Shown here piece by piece: positions 55,968 to 64,000 of a stretch of DNA of 64,000 bases. Position 1 is the first letter of the stretch; every line of letters begins with the position of its first letter. Made by a program: the position numbers and the translations under genes. The DNA comes from Psychrobacter immobilis. GTDB taxonomy: Bacteria > Pseudomonadota > Gammaproteobacteria > Pseudomonadales > Moraxellaceae. Location: the NCBI RefSeq assembly GCF_904846185.1, contig NZ_CAJGZQ010000007.1:1-64000 (forward strand). The letters run 5' to 3'. A model generated the notes under the pieces. That model was not told where the DNA came from, did not search any database, and worked only from the letters and a program-made list of their open reading frames with translations.

Positions 55968-57635
55968 ATGATGCGCACTCCTAATCACTTTTTGTCCTCT
56001 ATATTTCTGCCTACCTCTCTTGCGCTCGCCATGTCTATGACTGGCTGTAGTAGCGATAAGTCTGGCACTGATAGCCAAGCAGCTGCCGTTGATCCTAATG
56101 TACTGGCTGATACTCAAGCGCTCGTCGTCAATAATGGTACTGAACCTGAATCACTTGATCCACACAAAGTATCGGGGGTACCAGAATCTACCCTTGGCCG
56201 CCAAATGTTAGAAGGTTTAACCAATACGGATGCCGAAGGTAAGACCATTCCAGCAATGGCAACCAGTTGGGAAAGCGAAGACAATAAAGTATGGACCTTT
56301 AAGCTGCGCGATGCTAAATGGTCAAATGATGATCCAGTAACGGCAGAGGATTTTGTCTACAGTATGCGCCGCTTGGTCGATCCAAATACTGCGTCGCCGT
56401 ATTCAAGTTATTTGGTCGATGCCAAAGTAGTAGGCGCTGATCAAATCGTTGATGGTAAGGCTGGCATTGAAACCCTTGGCGTAAAGGCTATCGATGATAA
56501 AACTTTGCAAATTACGTTATCAGAGCCAGTGCCTTATTTCCCAGATATGTTGATTCATAATTCAGTCAAGCCCGTTCATAAAAAGACCGTTGAAGCCTTT
56601 GGTGATAAGTGGACAGCTCCTGAGAACATCGTAGTTAACGGTCCTTACAAGCCTACCCAGTGGCAAATTAACGACAAAATCGTTTTAACGCGCAACGCTT
56701 CTTATTACGACGATGCCAATACGACTATCGATACCGTCACTTTCCTGCCGATTCCTTCTAGTACGACTGACGTCGCACGCTATCAGGCGGGTGAAATCGA
56801 TGTGACCTACAATGAGATTCCAACCGAGCAGTTCGCTTCGCTTAAAGAGCAAGTGGGCGATCAGCTAACCGTATCTCCTTATCTTTGTACTTATTATTAC
56901 GAGTTTAATACGGTCAAGCCACCGTTCAACGATCCCAACGTACGCCGCGCTTTAGCCTTAGCTTTGGACCGCGATACCATTGCGGATAAAGTTATCGGTC
57001 AAGGACAGACGGCCGCTTATCAGTTGACACCCCCTGCCACCAATGGCGATATTGCAAATAGTCCAGAATGGTCGACTTGGGATCAAGAAAAGCGGGTTAC
57101 TGAGGCCAAAAAACTGCTCACTGAAGCAGGCTATAGCGATAGCAATCCGCTGACTTTTGAGCTGCTATACAACACCAATGACAATCATAAAAAGACTGCG
57201 GTCGCGGCTACTTCATTATGGAAGCAAGCGCTCGGCTTCGTCGATGTGACTTTGACCAATAAAGAATGGAAAACCTATTTGGATACTCGCCGTAATGGTA
57301 ATTATCAAATTGCGCGTGCTGGCTGGTGTGGTGATTATAATGAAGCGTCAGCTTTCTTAAATATTGCCAAATCTGATAACAGTGGCAACTACGGTAAATA
57401 CAATAATGCTAACTTTGACAGCTTAATGGCGCAAACGCTGAAAGCTGGCGTTAGCCCTGAGCAGCGTGCCAATCTATACAAGCAAGCTGAAGCTCAGCTT
57501 GATCAAGATATGGGTTTACTTAACATTTATCATTACGTCAGCCCGCGTCTAGTGAAACCTTATGTCATTGGATTTCCAACTAAGGATATATTAGACAATT
57601 GGCAGGTAAAAAATCTCTCAATTGCTAAGCACTAA
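55968..57635 (+). CDS. oppA: Oligopeptide ABC transporter, substrate-binding lipoprotein
   Basis: OppA captures peptides in the periplasm for import. The 555-residue protein has a lipoprotein signal ending in MTGC (lipid Cys27), then the solute-binding family 5 fold: NGTEPESLDPHKVSG, KLRDAKWSNDDPVTAEDFVY, ARYQAGEIDVTYN, NPNVRRALALALDR-type helix (FNDPNVRRALALALDRDTIA) and a second lobe ending SPRLVKPYVIG. Length and motifs fit E. coli OppA/MppA. It is the first gene of the opp operon, 301 bp before oppB, consistent with higher expression of the binding protein. Confidence 0.93.
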   Translation: MMRTPNHFLSSIFLPTSLALAMSMTGCSSDKSGTDSQAAAVDPNVLADTQALVVNNGTEPESLDPHKVSGVPESTLGRQMLEGLTNTDAEGKTIPAMATSWESEDNKVWTFKLRDAKWSNDDPVTAEDFVYSMRRLVDPNTASPYSSYLVDAKVVGADQIVDGKAGIETLGVKAIDDKTLQITLSEPVPYFPDMLIHNSVKPVHKKTVEAFGDKWTAPENIVVNGPYKPTQWQINDKIVLTRNASYYDDANTTIDTVTFLPIPSSTTDVARYQAGEIDVTYNEIPTEQFASLKEQVGDQLTVSPYLCTYYYEFNTVKPPFNDPNVRRALALALDRDTIADKVIGQGQTAAYQLTPPATNGDIANSPEWSTWDQEKRVTEAKKLLTEAGYSDSNPLTFELLYNTNDNHKKTAVAATSLWKQALGFVDVTLTNKEWKTYLDTRRNGNYQIARAGWCGDYNEASAFLNIAKSDNSGNYGKYNNANFDSLMAQTLKAGVSPEQRANLYKQAEAQLDQDMGLLNIYHYVSPRLVKPYVIGFPTKDILDNWQVKNLSIAKH

Positions 57636-57936
57636 TCGTTTGACTGATCGCTGAATAATTCTATCGATTGAATGTCTGAGAGCGGTAAAAGCAGCTGGTT
57701 TCATTTATCGCTCCTATCAAATAACGCTGATAGCGTCATTAGTTTCATTTTTCACGACCACTCTTATTAGGCGTGTTAGATGAAACTTTTGTTATTTATA
57801 AACAACGATTGTCAATATTTTATTTAAAACCAAGTCATTGAAGATTACTAGTTGAACGATAACTGGGCGTTAGGTTTGTGCTAGTTATCTCATTTTAATT
57901 TAGCTGAAAAATAAGCATCATTATAAAAGAGGCATT
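57636..57936. other. oppA-oppB intergenic region
   Basis: The 301-bp gap is long for an operon. It probably contains an attenuating or mRNA-stabilising structure, as in other opp operons, but I see no strong hairpin with a T-run and no ORF. Confidence 0.25.
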
Positions 57937-58857
57937 ATGCTAAAACTGATTTTTCGGCGTATCTTAGAGGCCATTCCGACCTTATTTGTATTGATCACGG
58001 TCTCCTTTTTTATGATGCGTTTGGCGCCAGGCAGTCCGTTTACGGGTGAGCGTAGCTTGCCACCTGCGGTACTGGCCAATATCGAGGCCAAATACAATCT
58101 CAACGATCCTATGTGGCTACAGTATGTTAATTATCTAAAGCAGCTAGCGGTAGGCGACTTTGGACCGTCTTTTAAGTATAAAGATTATACGGTTAACGAG
58201 TTGTTGTCGCAGTCGTTTCCTGTCTCTATGGAGTTGGGTCTATACGCTTTTATATTGGCATTGGTCTTAGGACTTATCTTCGGTGTGATCGCAGCCCTTA
58301 AGCAAAACTCATGGATAGATTACGTACTGATGGCCTTTGCTATGACAGGCGTTGTGATTCCAAGCTTCGTTAAAGCGCCATTATTAGTGCTGATCTTTGC
58401 CATTATTTTGCAATGGCTACCAGCTGGTGGCTGGAATGACGGGGCACTCAAAAACCTTGTATTACCAGTCGCCGCTTTAGCGCTCGCTTATGTTGCAAGT
58501 ATTGCTCGTATCATGCGCGGCTCGATGATTGAGGTGATGAATAGCCAGTATATCCGAACGGCTAAGGCGAAAGGTTTGCCGATGCGCCAAATAGTGATGA
58601 GGCATGCGCTGAGACCCGCACTACTACCCGTTATCTCTTATTTGGGCCCAGCCTTTGTCGGTATTATCACAGGCTCTATTGTGATTGAGACTATCTTTGG
58701 TTTACCTGGTATCGGACAGTTATTCATTAACGGCGCACTCAATCGTGATTATGGGGTAGTGCTTAGTTTGACCATTTTAGTCGGTGTATTGACCATTGCC
58801 TTTAATGCTATCGTCGATATTTTATACGCGGTAATTGATCCAAAGATTCAGTATTAA
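57937..58857 (+). CDS. oppB: Oligopeptide ABC transporter permease OppB
   Basis: The 306-residue inner-membrane permease begins MLKLIFRRILEAIPTLFVLI, typical of OppB/DppB, and has six helices. The coupling (EAA) motif is YIRTAKAKGLPMRQIVMRHA (about 206-225), followed by LRPALLPVISYLGPAFVGII. It pairs with OppC to form the channel. The gap to oppC is 90 bp. Confidence 0.93.
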   Translation: MLKLIFRRILEAIPTLFVLITVSFFMMRLAPGSPFTGERSLPPAVLANIEAKYNLNDPMWLQYVNYLKQLAVGDFGPSFKYKDYTVNELLSQSFPVSMELGLYAFILALVLGLIFGVIAALKQNSWIDYVLMAFAMTGVVIPSFVKAPLLVLIFAIILQWLPAGGWNDGALKNLVLPVAALALAYVASIARIMRGSMIEVMNSQYIRTAKAKGLPMRQIVMRHALRPALLPVISYLGPAFVGIITGSIVIETIFGLPGIGQLFINGALNRDYGVVLSLTILVGVLTIAFNAIVDILYAVIDPKIQY

Positions 58858-58947
58858 GACGACCGTTTAAGCGCATTATCATTCCAATACGGTTTGATGG
58901 GTATCATTCATTATTATTATGCTAAATAGATTATTAAAAGGACGACT

Positions 58948-59853
58948 ATGAGCCTTACCGCAGACCAGACAACTGACCTAGCAGAAATAGGGGCTCAGGA
59001 AATCAAAGGCCGCAGCCTTTTGCAAGATGCTAAGCGCCGTTTTTATCGCAACAAGGCCGCCGTAGCCAGTCTTTTTATCTTGCTACTCGTGGCTGCCTTT
59101 GTCATTTTTGTACCGATGTTAGCACCTTTTGGCTATGCCGAAACCGACTGGAACTTTATGCAGTCCGCGCCAGCCATCGATAATAAGCACTACTTCGGTA
59201 CTGATTCACTCGGTCGTGATTTGTTAGTGCGAACCGCAGTAGGTGGTCGTATCTCCTTGATGGTAGGCGTCGCCGGCGCTACGGTTGCAGTGATTTTCGG
59301 TACGATATACGGTGCAACGTCAGGCTATCTTGGTGGCAAAGTCGATACTGTTATGATGCGTGTATTAGAGATTTTAAGCGCCTTCCCCTTTATGTTTTTT
59401 GTGATTTTATTAGTCACTATTTTTGGTCGTAACCTTATCTTAATCTTTGTGGCGATTGGACTGGTATCGTGGCTGGATGTTGCGCGTATCGTTCGCGGGC
59501 AAACGCTAAGCCTGAAGAGTAAAGAGTTTATCGAAGCTGCGCACGTAGGCGGCGTATCAGGCTTTAATATTATCTTACGCCATATCGTGCCCAATGTACT
59601 CGGGGTGGTGGTGGTTTACGCCTCTTTATTAGTGCCAACGATGATTTTGTTTGAGTCATTTCTAAGCTTTTTGGGACTTGGTGTTCAAGAGCCGATGACC
59701 AGTTGGGGGGCGCTGTTGCAAGAAGGCTCAAAAACCATGCAGGTAGCACCTTGGCAGATTTTGATTCCTTCAGCTTTTTTGGTCATTACTTTATTTTGCT
59801 TTAACTTTATTGGCGACGGTCTGCGTGATGCGTTTGACCCTAAAGACCGCTAA
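58948..59853 (+). CDS. oppC: Oligopeptide ABC transporter permease OppC
   Basis: The 301-residue permease has an N-terminal cytoplasmic segment (GRSLLQDAKRRFYRNKAAVA) before the first helix, as expected for OppC/DppC, and HYFGTDSLGRDLLVRTAVGG in the first loop. The EAA motif is EFIEAAHVGGVSGFNIILRH (about 193-212), and FLSFLGLGVQEPMTSWGALL is the conserved periplasmic end. AAGGACG precedes the ATG. oppD starts 12 bp after its stop. Confidence 0.94.
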   Translation: MSLTADQTTDLAEIGAQEIKGRSLLQDAKRRFYRNKAAVASLFILLLVAAFVIFVPMLAPFGYAETDWNFMQSAPAIDNKHYFGTDSLGRDLLVRTAVGGRISLMVGVAGATVAVIFGTIYGATSGYLGGKVDTVMMRVLEILSAFPFMFFVILLVTIFGRNLILIFVAIGLVSWLDVARIVRGQTLSLKSKEFIEAAHVGGVSGFNIILRHIVPNVLGVVVVYASLLVPTMILFESFLSFLGLGVQEPMTSWGALLQEGSKTMQVAPWQILIPSAFLVITLFCFNFIGDGLRDAFDPKDR

Positions 59854-59865
59854 GAGGGTGACATC

Positions 59866-61071
59866 ATGAAAAACCAAAGTATGAAGGATAAAAGCATGGA
59901 GGGTAAAAGTATGGAAGATAAAAACATAGCAACTCAAAAGATTCATAACGCCGCCAACGCGTCTAGTGCTCCTGAGAAAATAGAGTCTACTACCTTTAAG
60001 ATGGGTACTGGTTCAGCGCTCGATAAGCCACCTAACGCAGAAAACACCTTGTTAGCAGTCAAAGATTTATCGGTACAGTTCACGACCGAGGAGGGTCTGG
60101 TAACGGCAGTTAATGGCTTAAATTTTAACCTACATGAAGGCGAAACCTTAGGTATCGTTGGTGAGTCCGGTTCAGGTAAGTCGCAGACAGCATTTGCTAT
60201 TATGGGGTTATTGGCAAATAACGGTTATGCCAAAGGTTCGGTACGCTTTGAGGGTAATGAGCTACTAGGATTGTCACAAAAAGCACTAAATAAGATTCGC
60301 GCCGAGCAGATCGCGATGATCTTTCAAGATCCGATGACCTCATTAAATCCTTATATGAAGATAGGCGACCAGCTCGCTGAAGTATTGATTTTACATAAAG
60401 GCATGAGTAAAAAAAATGCTTGGGCCGAATCCATACGAATGCTAGACGCGGTTAAGATTCCAGAAGCCAAGAACCGTATTGGCATGTATCCGCATGAGTT
60501 CTCAGGTGGTATGCGTCAGCGGGTCATGATTGCGATGGCATTATTATGTCGCCCTAAGTTGTTGATTGCTGATGAGCCAACCACCGCGCTCGACGTTACT
60601 GTTCAGGCGCAGATTATGGTTCTATTAAACGAGCTAAAACGTGACTTTGGCACCACCATTATTATGATTACCCATGATTTGGGAGTTGTGGCGGGTATCT
60701 GTGATCGAGTACTGGTGATGTATGCTGGGCGTACCATGGCGTATGGAGAGACTGAAGAGATTTTTTATGCCCCAAGTCATCCATATACTATTGGATTACT
60801 AAAAGCGATTCCTCGTTTAGATAACGATATGGGCAAGCTTGAAACCATTCCAGGTAGTCCACCAAATTTATTAGATTTGCCTGCAGGCTGTCCTTTTTAT
60901 GAGCGCTGTTCTCATGCTATGGAAATCTGCCGTGATACACCGCCACCGCTGGAATTTCTACCGAACGAGCGTCAACGCGCTTGCCACTGGCACCCTGAAA
61001 CACCCGTTGATCACTCACTAGATAGCTCAACAGATATCGATGCCAATAATCAATCAGGGATGGAGGGCTAG
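59866..61071 (+). CDS. oppD: Oligopeptide ABC transporter ATPase OppD
   Basis: The 401-residue ATPase energises import. Walker [12 protein letters not shown] (about 103-113), signature [15 protein letters not shown], Walker [17 protein letters not shown] and the C-terminal Cys-rich oligopeptide-transporter motif [20 protein letters not shown] are present. The ~60-residue N-terminal extension (begins [20 protein letters not shown]) is unusual: a 15-bp unit encoding K-x-x-S-M is repeated and offers four in-frame ATGs, so the true start may lie further in. oppF starts 3 bp after its stop. Confidence 0.93.
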   Translation: MKNQSMKDKSMEGKSMEDKNIATQKIHNAANASSAPEKIESTTFKMGTGSALDKPPNAENTLLAVKDLSVQFTTEEGLVTAVNGLNFNLHEGETLGIVGESGSGKSQTAFAIMGLLANNGYAKGSVRFEGNELLGLSQKALNKIRAEQIAMIFQDPMTSLNPYMKIGDQLAEVLILHKGMSKKNAWAESIRMLDAVKIPEAKNRIGMYPHEFSGGMRQRVMIAMALLCRPKLLIADEPTTALDVTVQAQIMVLLNELKRDFGTTIIMITHDLGVVAGICDRVLVMYAGRTMAYGETEEIFYAPSHPYTIGLLKAIPRLDNDMGKLETIPGSPPNLLDLPAGCPFYERCSHAMEICRDTPPPLEFLPNERQRACHWHPETPVDHSLDSSTDIDANNQSGMEG

Positions 61072-61074
61072 CTC

Positions 61075-62103
61075 ATGATGATACAGAATTTAGATAGCGC
61101 CAAAAGCAATAATCCAGCACCGTTATTGCAAGTAAAGGACATTCATACCACCTTTAATATCAAACAAAAAGGTACTTACTTTTGGCAGAAGCCTGTCACT
61201 CTAAAAGCAGTTAATGGGGTATCGTTTGAGCTATTTGCTGGTGAGACTTTAGGGGTGGTAGGCGAATCAGGCTGCGGCAAATCAACACTCGCTCGTACTA
61301 TCATCGGATTGATACAAGCTGACTCTGGCAGTATCAAATTTTGTGACGAAGAGATGGTGGGTGCGTCCAAAAAAACCATGAGATTAAAGCGAAAAGATAT
61401 TCAGATGATCTTTCAAGATCCGCTGGCATCACTTAACCCGCGCATGACTGTAGGGGATATTATCGCCGAGCCTCTTCGCACTTATTATCCTGAAATGAAG
61501 AAGCCTGAGGTGCAAAACGAGGTACGCGCCATCATGAAAAAGGTGGGGCTACTGTCTAATCAAATTAACCGATATCCGCATGAGTTTTCAGGAGGTCAGT
61601 GCCAGCGAATAGGCATTGCTCGAGCACTGATATTAAAGCCCAAAATTATTATCTGTGATGAGCCAGTCTCCGCCCTTGATGTCTCGATTCAGGCGCAGGT
61701 CATTAATTTATTGCAAGATGTGCAAGAAGAGATGGGGTTAGCGCTTATCTTCATTGCCCATGATCTTTCTGTGATTAAGCACATTGCTGATCGGGTATTG
61801 GTCATGTATTTAGGCAACGCCGCCGAGCTGGGTGTGAACAAAGCCTTATACGGCAATCCGACTCATCCCTATACCCAAGCACTGATGTCTGCTGTACCGC
61901 TACCTGACCCTATTGCTGAGCGTAACAAGGTCATTCAGTTATTAGAGGGTGATTTACCCAGTCCAATCAATCCGCCGTCAGGTTGCGTTTTTCGCACCCG
62001 TTGCCCACTAGCTGATGAAGAATGCGCACAGATTAAGCCCGTGTTAGAAGGCACCATAAATCACCGAGTGGCTTGTTTAAAGAATAAGGTCGAGGTGGCT
62101 TAA
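61075..62103 (+). CDS. oppF: Oligopeptide ABC transporter ATPase OppF
   Basis: This is the second ATPase of the transporter (342 residues). Walker A GESGCGKSTLART (about 62-74), a Q-loop FQDPLASLNPRMTVGD typical of OppF/DppF, signature FSGGQCQRIGIARALI and Walker B IIICDEPVSALDVSIQ are present. The C-terminal CVFRTRCPLADEEC motif is present as well. It closes the oppABCDF operon; no clear terminator follows. Confidence 0.94.
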   Translation: MMIQNLDSAKSNNPAPLLQVKDIHTTFNIKQKGTYFWQKPVTLKAVNGVSFELFAGETLGVVGESGCGKSTLARTIIGLIQADSGSIKFCDEEMVGASKKTMRLKRKDIQMIFQDPLASLNPRMTVGDIIAEPLRTYYPEMKKPEVQNEVRAIMKKVGLLSNQINRYPHEFSGGQCQRIGIARALILKPKIIICDEPVSALDVSIQAQVINLLQDVQEEMGLALIFIAHDLSVIKHIADRVLVMYLGNAAELGVNKALYGNPTHPYTQALMSAVPLPDPIAERNKVIQLLEGDLPSPINPPSGCVFRTRCPLADEECAQIKPVLEGTINHRVACLKNKVEVA

Positions 62104-62217
62104 AAGTGGTTTTTGGTTCATGGATATTGACTGTATTAAAAGCAGGCGGACTTATTCAAATGCTCTTAATACAATCTAATACTTTTACTCATTGGTTTTA
62201 AACGTCAGGAGTTAGCA

Positions 62218-62510
62218 TCAATCAATCTCACCGATATCAATAGTCATTTGATTAAGTAATGTTGTTAGCTGACCACGATGGTGAGCTTGGAGATTGACTT
62301 ATTACGGGAGTAATTAGGAAGGTCATTAAAGCCTCTTATCCAGATCCAGTCACTTATCATAAGATGACTCAACGTGCCTAATATCCAATCAAAAAATACC
62401 CTTTTATCTTCGCATAAAATACCTTCAGCAAGGCTGTGTATACGACCACGGATTTCTTAATTCATAGCGGCATGATGATTTACCATCAACTCACAGCAAT
62501 GCTTCATCAT
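62218..62510 (-). pseudogene. Degenerate DinB-family gene
   Basis: On the minus strand a frame starts MKHCCELMVNHHAAMN, is broken by TAA, and continues in the same frame with EIRGRIHSLAEG, then FFDWILGTLSHLMISDWIWI and RGF. A frameshift and loss of the middle follow, and the end resumes as VNLQAHHRGQLTTLLNQMTI before a TGA. These pieces match DinB-family (four-helix metal-binding) proteins: the GTLSHL histidine and the C-terminal HHRGQ are family landmarks. It is a nonfunctional remnant. Confidence 0.75.
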
Positions 62511-62540
62511 GGCATTCTCATACTTTGACTTCTAGCTGGT

Positions 62541-62617
62541 TCAATAAAACTCAATACGACTGAGCAAATGCTCTTGGATGAGATAGGCGCAAATATAAGC
62601 GCTCGGCCACGCGACTA
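62541..62617 (-). repeat. Exact 77-bp direct repeat, right copy
   Basis: It forms the 3' end of the intact DUF2798 gene and is identical to 55194-55270. The repeat units are 7347 bp apart in the same orientation. Confidence 0.95.
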
Positions 62618-62795
62618 TAAAGGCATATTTCCATGAGTGAAACAGCGTGATAAAGAACCCATCGACGAATCCTACATTGATCAGCAGCAATGCAGTTGAG
62701 ATAATCGTGGACATTAGCAGTGCCATTAAAAAGGTAAAAATAAGCCGGTAGTACTTGCGCCGTGTGCGTATTCTGATGGTAGGGAATTTTGCCAT
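62541..62795 (-). CDS. DUF2798-type small membrane protein
   Basis: From MAKFPTIRIRTRRKYYRLIF the protein has 84 residues and two transmembrane helices (LIFTFLMALLMSTIISTALL and WKYAFIVAWPSAYICAYLIQ), the DUF2798 pattern. An upstream in-frame start at 62933 adds a His-rich N-terminus (IKRHHHHVGHLH) that is not family-like, so I prefer 62795, although no clear ribosome-binding site supports it. Its 3' 77 bp are copied left of oppA. Function unknown. Confidence 0.65.
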   Translation of the reverse strand: MAKFPTIRIRTRRKYYRLIFTFLMALLMSTIISTALLLINVGFVDGFFITLFHSWKYAFIVAWPSAYICAYLIQEHLLSRIEFY

Positions 62796-63054
62796 AGTGT
62801 GGAGGTGTCCTACATGGTGATGGTGGCGTTTGATGAACGATGAACGATGTTGCGTAGCGTCATGAGTCGTCATTACCAACCATGATATCGTATGTTGATA
62901 AGTGGATAAAATCGTTATTATCAATGGCGACATTCGTTATATTTTAATGACTGTTGTCTCATGCATGAAAATAAAATTCCTGAAAAATAACAAACTAAAG
63001 ATGATTGATTTTGCTACGATAAAATCGATTACAACCTACAAATAAGGCAATAAA

Positions 63055-63759
63055 ATGACCGTGCATAAGCAGCGAACATTGGGCATCATCGGTGGTATGA
63101 GTTGGGAGAGTAGCGAAAGCTATTATCGGCTGATAAATGAGGGTGTCAAGGATAAGCTGGGTGGCTTACATTCAGCAGATTTATTCATACATAGCGTGGA
63201 CTTTGCGTTGATCAATAAGCACCAAGAGCAAGATGAATGGGCAGCGTTGGGTGTAATCATGGCTAGCAGTGCTCAGCGTTTGCAAGCCGCTGGCGTACAA
63301 GGGATCATGATTGCCTCTAATACAATGCATAAATTGCTCGATGATGTGCAAGCCGCGACGCATTTACCTGTTATTCATATCGCTGATGCCACTATTGCCG
63401 CCATCAAAAAACAGAATCTGTCTAAAATTGCCTTACTGGGCACTCAGTTTACGATGACGGAAGATTTTTATAGGCAGCGTTTGGTGGATGCAGGGCTTCA
63501 AGTGTTGATACCAGAGAGTGATGCGCGAGCAGAGGTACATCGAATTATCAAAAAAGAGCTATGCATTGGTCAATTTAAAGACAGCTCGCGTCAGTATTAT
63601 CAGCAGGTGATTAAAGATTTAGCAGATCAAGGCGCAGAGGGCGTCATCTTAGGCTGTACAGAAATTGGACTGCTCATTAAACAAGCAGATAGCCCAATTC
63701 CAGTATTTGATACCACTTTGATTCATGCAGCGGCAGCGGTGGATTTTTTATTAGAGTAG
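63055..63759 (+). CDS. Aspartate/glutamate racemase-family protein (YgeA-like)
   Basis: This 234-residue protein has the two-domain racemase fold: LGIIGGMSWESSESYYRLIN at the start, IASNTMHKLLDDV around 86-98 and GVILGCTEIGLLI around 196-208. The second catalytic cysteine (Cys201) is present. At the first position (88) it has Ser before NTMHK instead of Cys, comparable to YgeA-type enzymes where this residue is Thr. Such enzymes act on L-Asp/L-Glu or related amino acids without PLP. AAGGCAA precedes the ATG. Confidence 0.8.
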   Translation: MTVHKQRTLGIIGGMSWESSESYYRLINEGVKDKLGGLHSADLFIHSVDFALINKHQEQDEWAALGVIMASSAQRLQAAGVQGIMIASNTMHKLLDDVQAATHLPVIHIADATIAAIKKQNLSKIALLGTQFTMTEDFYRQRLVDAGLQVLIPESDARAEVHRIIKKELCIGQFKDSSRQYYQQVIKDLADQGAEGVILGCTEIGLLIKQADSPIPVFDTTLIHAAAAVDFLLE

Positions 63760-63784
63760 CGCGGACTGATAAAAGTATTTAAGC

Positions 63785-64000
63785 CTATAACGTTTTGACC
63801 AAGCGCTCTAACAGCTCAATCGTGCGCTCTTGTCTGACCAAAGCGACGCCTTGTCCTGCCCATAAAGACTGATATTCTGGGTCAAGATTATTGGTCGCAT
63901 GACCACGAAAAAATTTGGTCATCGCATTTAATTGTGGATAGGGCGGTAGCTCATGCGCGCTTTCAAAGCGAGCAAAATCACGCAAATAATCATTTAATAA
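63785..64000 (-). CDS. Nitronate monooxygenase, C-terminal part (runs off right edge)
   Basis: The minus-strand frame is open to the window edge (LLNDYLRDFARFESAHELPP) and ends LVKTL. The segment YPQLNAMTKFFRGHATNNLD, then YQSLWAGQGVALVR, matches the C-terminus of nitronate monooxygenases (FMN enzymes that oxidise alkyl nitronates; former 2-nitropropane dioxygenase). The N-terminal barrel with the FMN site lies outside the window. It is convergent with the racemase gene. Confidence 0.8.
   Translation of the reverse strand, partial: LLNDYLRDFARFESAHELPPYPQLNAMTKFFRGHATNNLDPEYQSLWAGQGVALVRQERTIELLERLVKTL

Overview
This window comes from a gamma-proteobacterium of the Moraxellaceae, most probably Psychrobacter. 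I base that on remembered protein resemblance and on the gene order around the replication origin; no search was run. It spans the chromosomal origin. Between 0.3 and 22.35 kb every gene except one (a hybrid histidine kinase at 12-14.8 kb) lies on the minus strand. From dnaA (22.97 kb) to mntP (31 kb) every gene lies on the plus strand. The switch falls in the rpmH-dnaA gap, which holds DnaA boxes and an AT-rich stretch, so this gap is the likely oriC. At least nine parS-like 16-mers (one a perfect TGTTTCACGTGAAACA) lie between 0.25 and 31.1 kb and mark a ParB loading zone. A second dense DnaA-box cluster with its own parS sits in the ribE-ribD gap (15.69-15.96 kb), away from the polarity switch.

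Left arm (0-22.4 kb): the start of an IS1016-like (IS1595 family) transposase runs off the edge, and the IS end truncates a small ORF. Then come an SDR epimerase, a small membrane protein, a fatty-acid desaturase with a GbsR/MarR-like regulator and a shared candidate operator, tsaC, a MITE-like element, dprA, a LysM protein, thrC, rsmB, fmt, the kinase, ribE, ribD, nrdR, mnmE, yidC, yidD, rnpA and rpmH. Right arm (22.9-31 kb): dnaA, dnaN, recF, gyrB, mntP.

31-46 kb: rlmF, a LysE/RhtB exporter, a crotonase, an AlbA_2/ATPase protein with a seven-copy 21-bp in-frame repeat, an anchor-less YadA-head protein, a MalY/PatB C-S lyase, and a three-gene operon of an FGGY kinase, a GlpD-like dehydrogenase and an alkylglycerone-phosphate-synthase-like flavoprotein. 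Then guaA.

46.4-49.9 kb is accessory DNA downstream of guaA. The last 72 bp of guaA are duplicated (diverged) at 48.4 kb, and the guaA terminator is duplicated at 49.1 kb. Enclosed or adjacent are a zinc-ribbon membrane protein, a DUF1963-like protein, a 41-residue basic peptide gene and a HEPN-motif protein. This looks like the remains of a genomic island using the guaA 3' end as its attachment site.

50-64 kb: two medium-chain oxidoreductases, an overlapping trio of DUF2157, DUF4401 and GDYXXLXY proteins, and a complete oppABCDF peptide importer. The opp segment is bracketed by an exact 77-bp direct repeat, one copy of which is the 3' end of a DUF2798 gene. A broken DinB-family gene, an amino-acid racemase with Ser at the first catalytic position, and a partial nitronate monooxygenase close the window.
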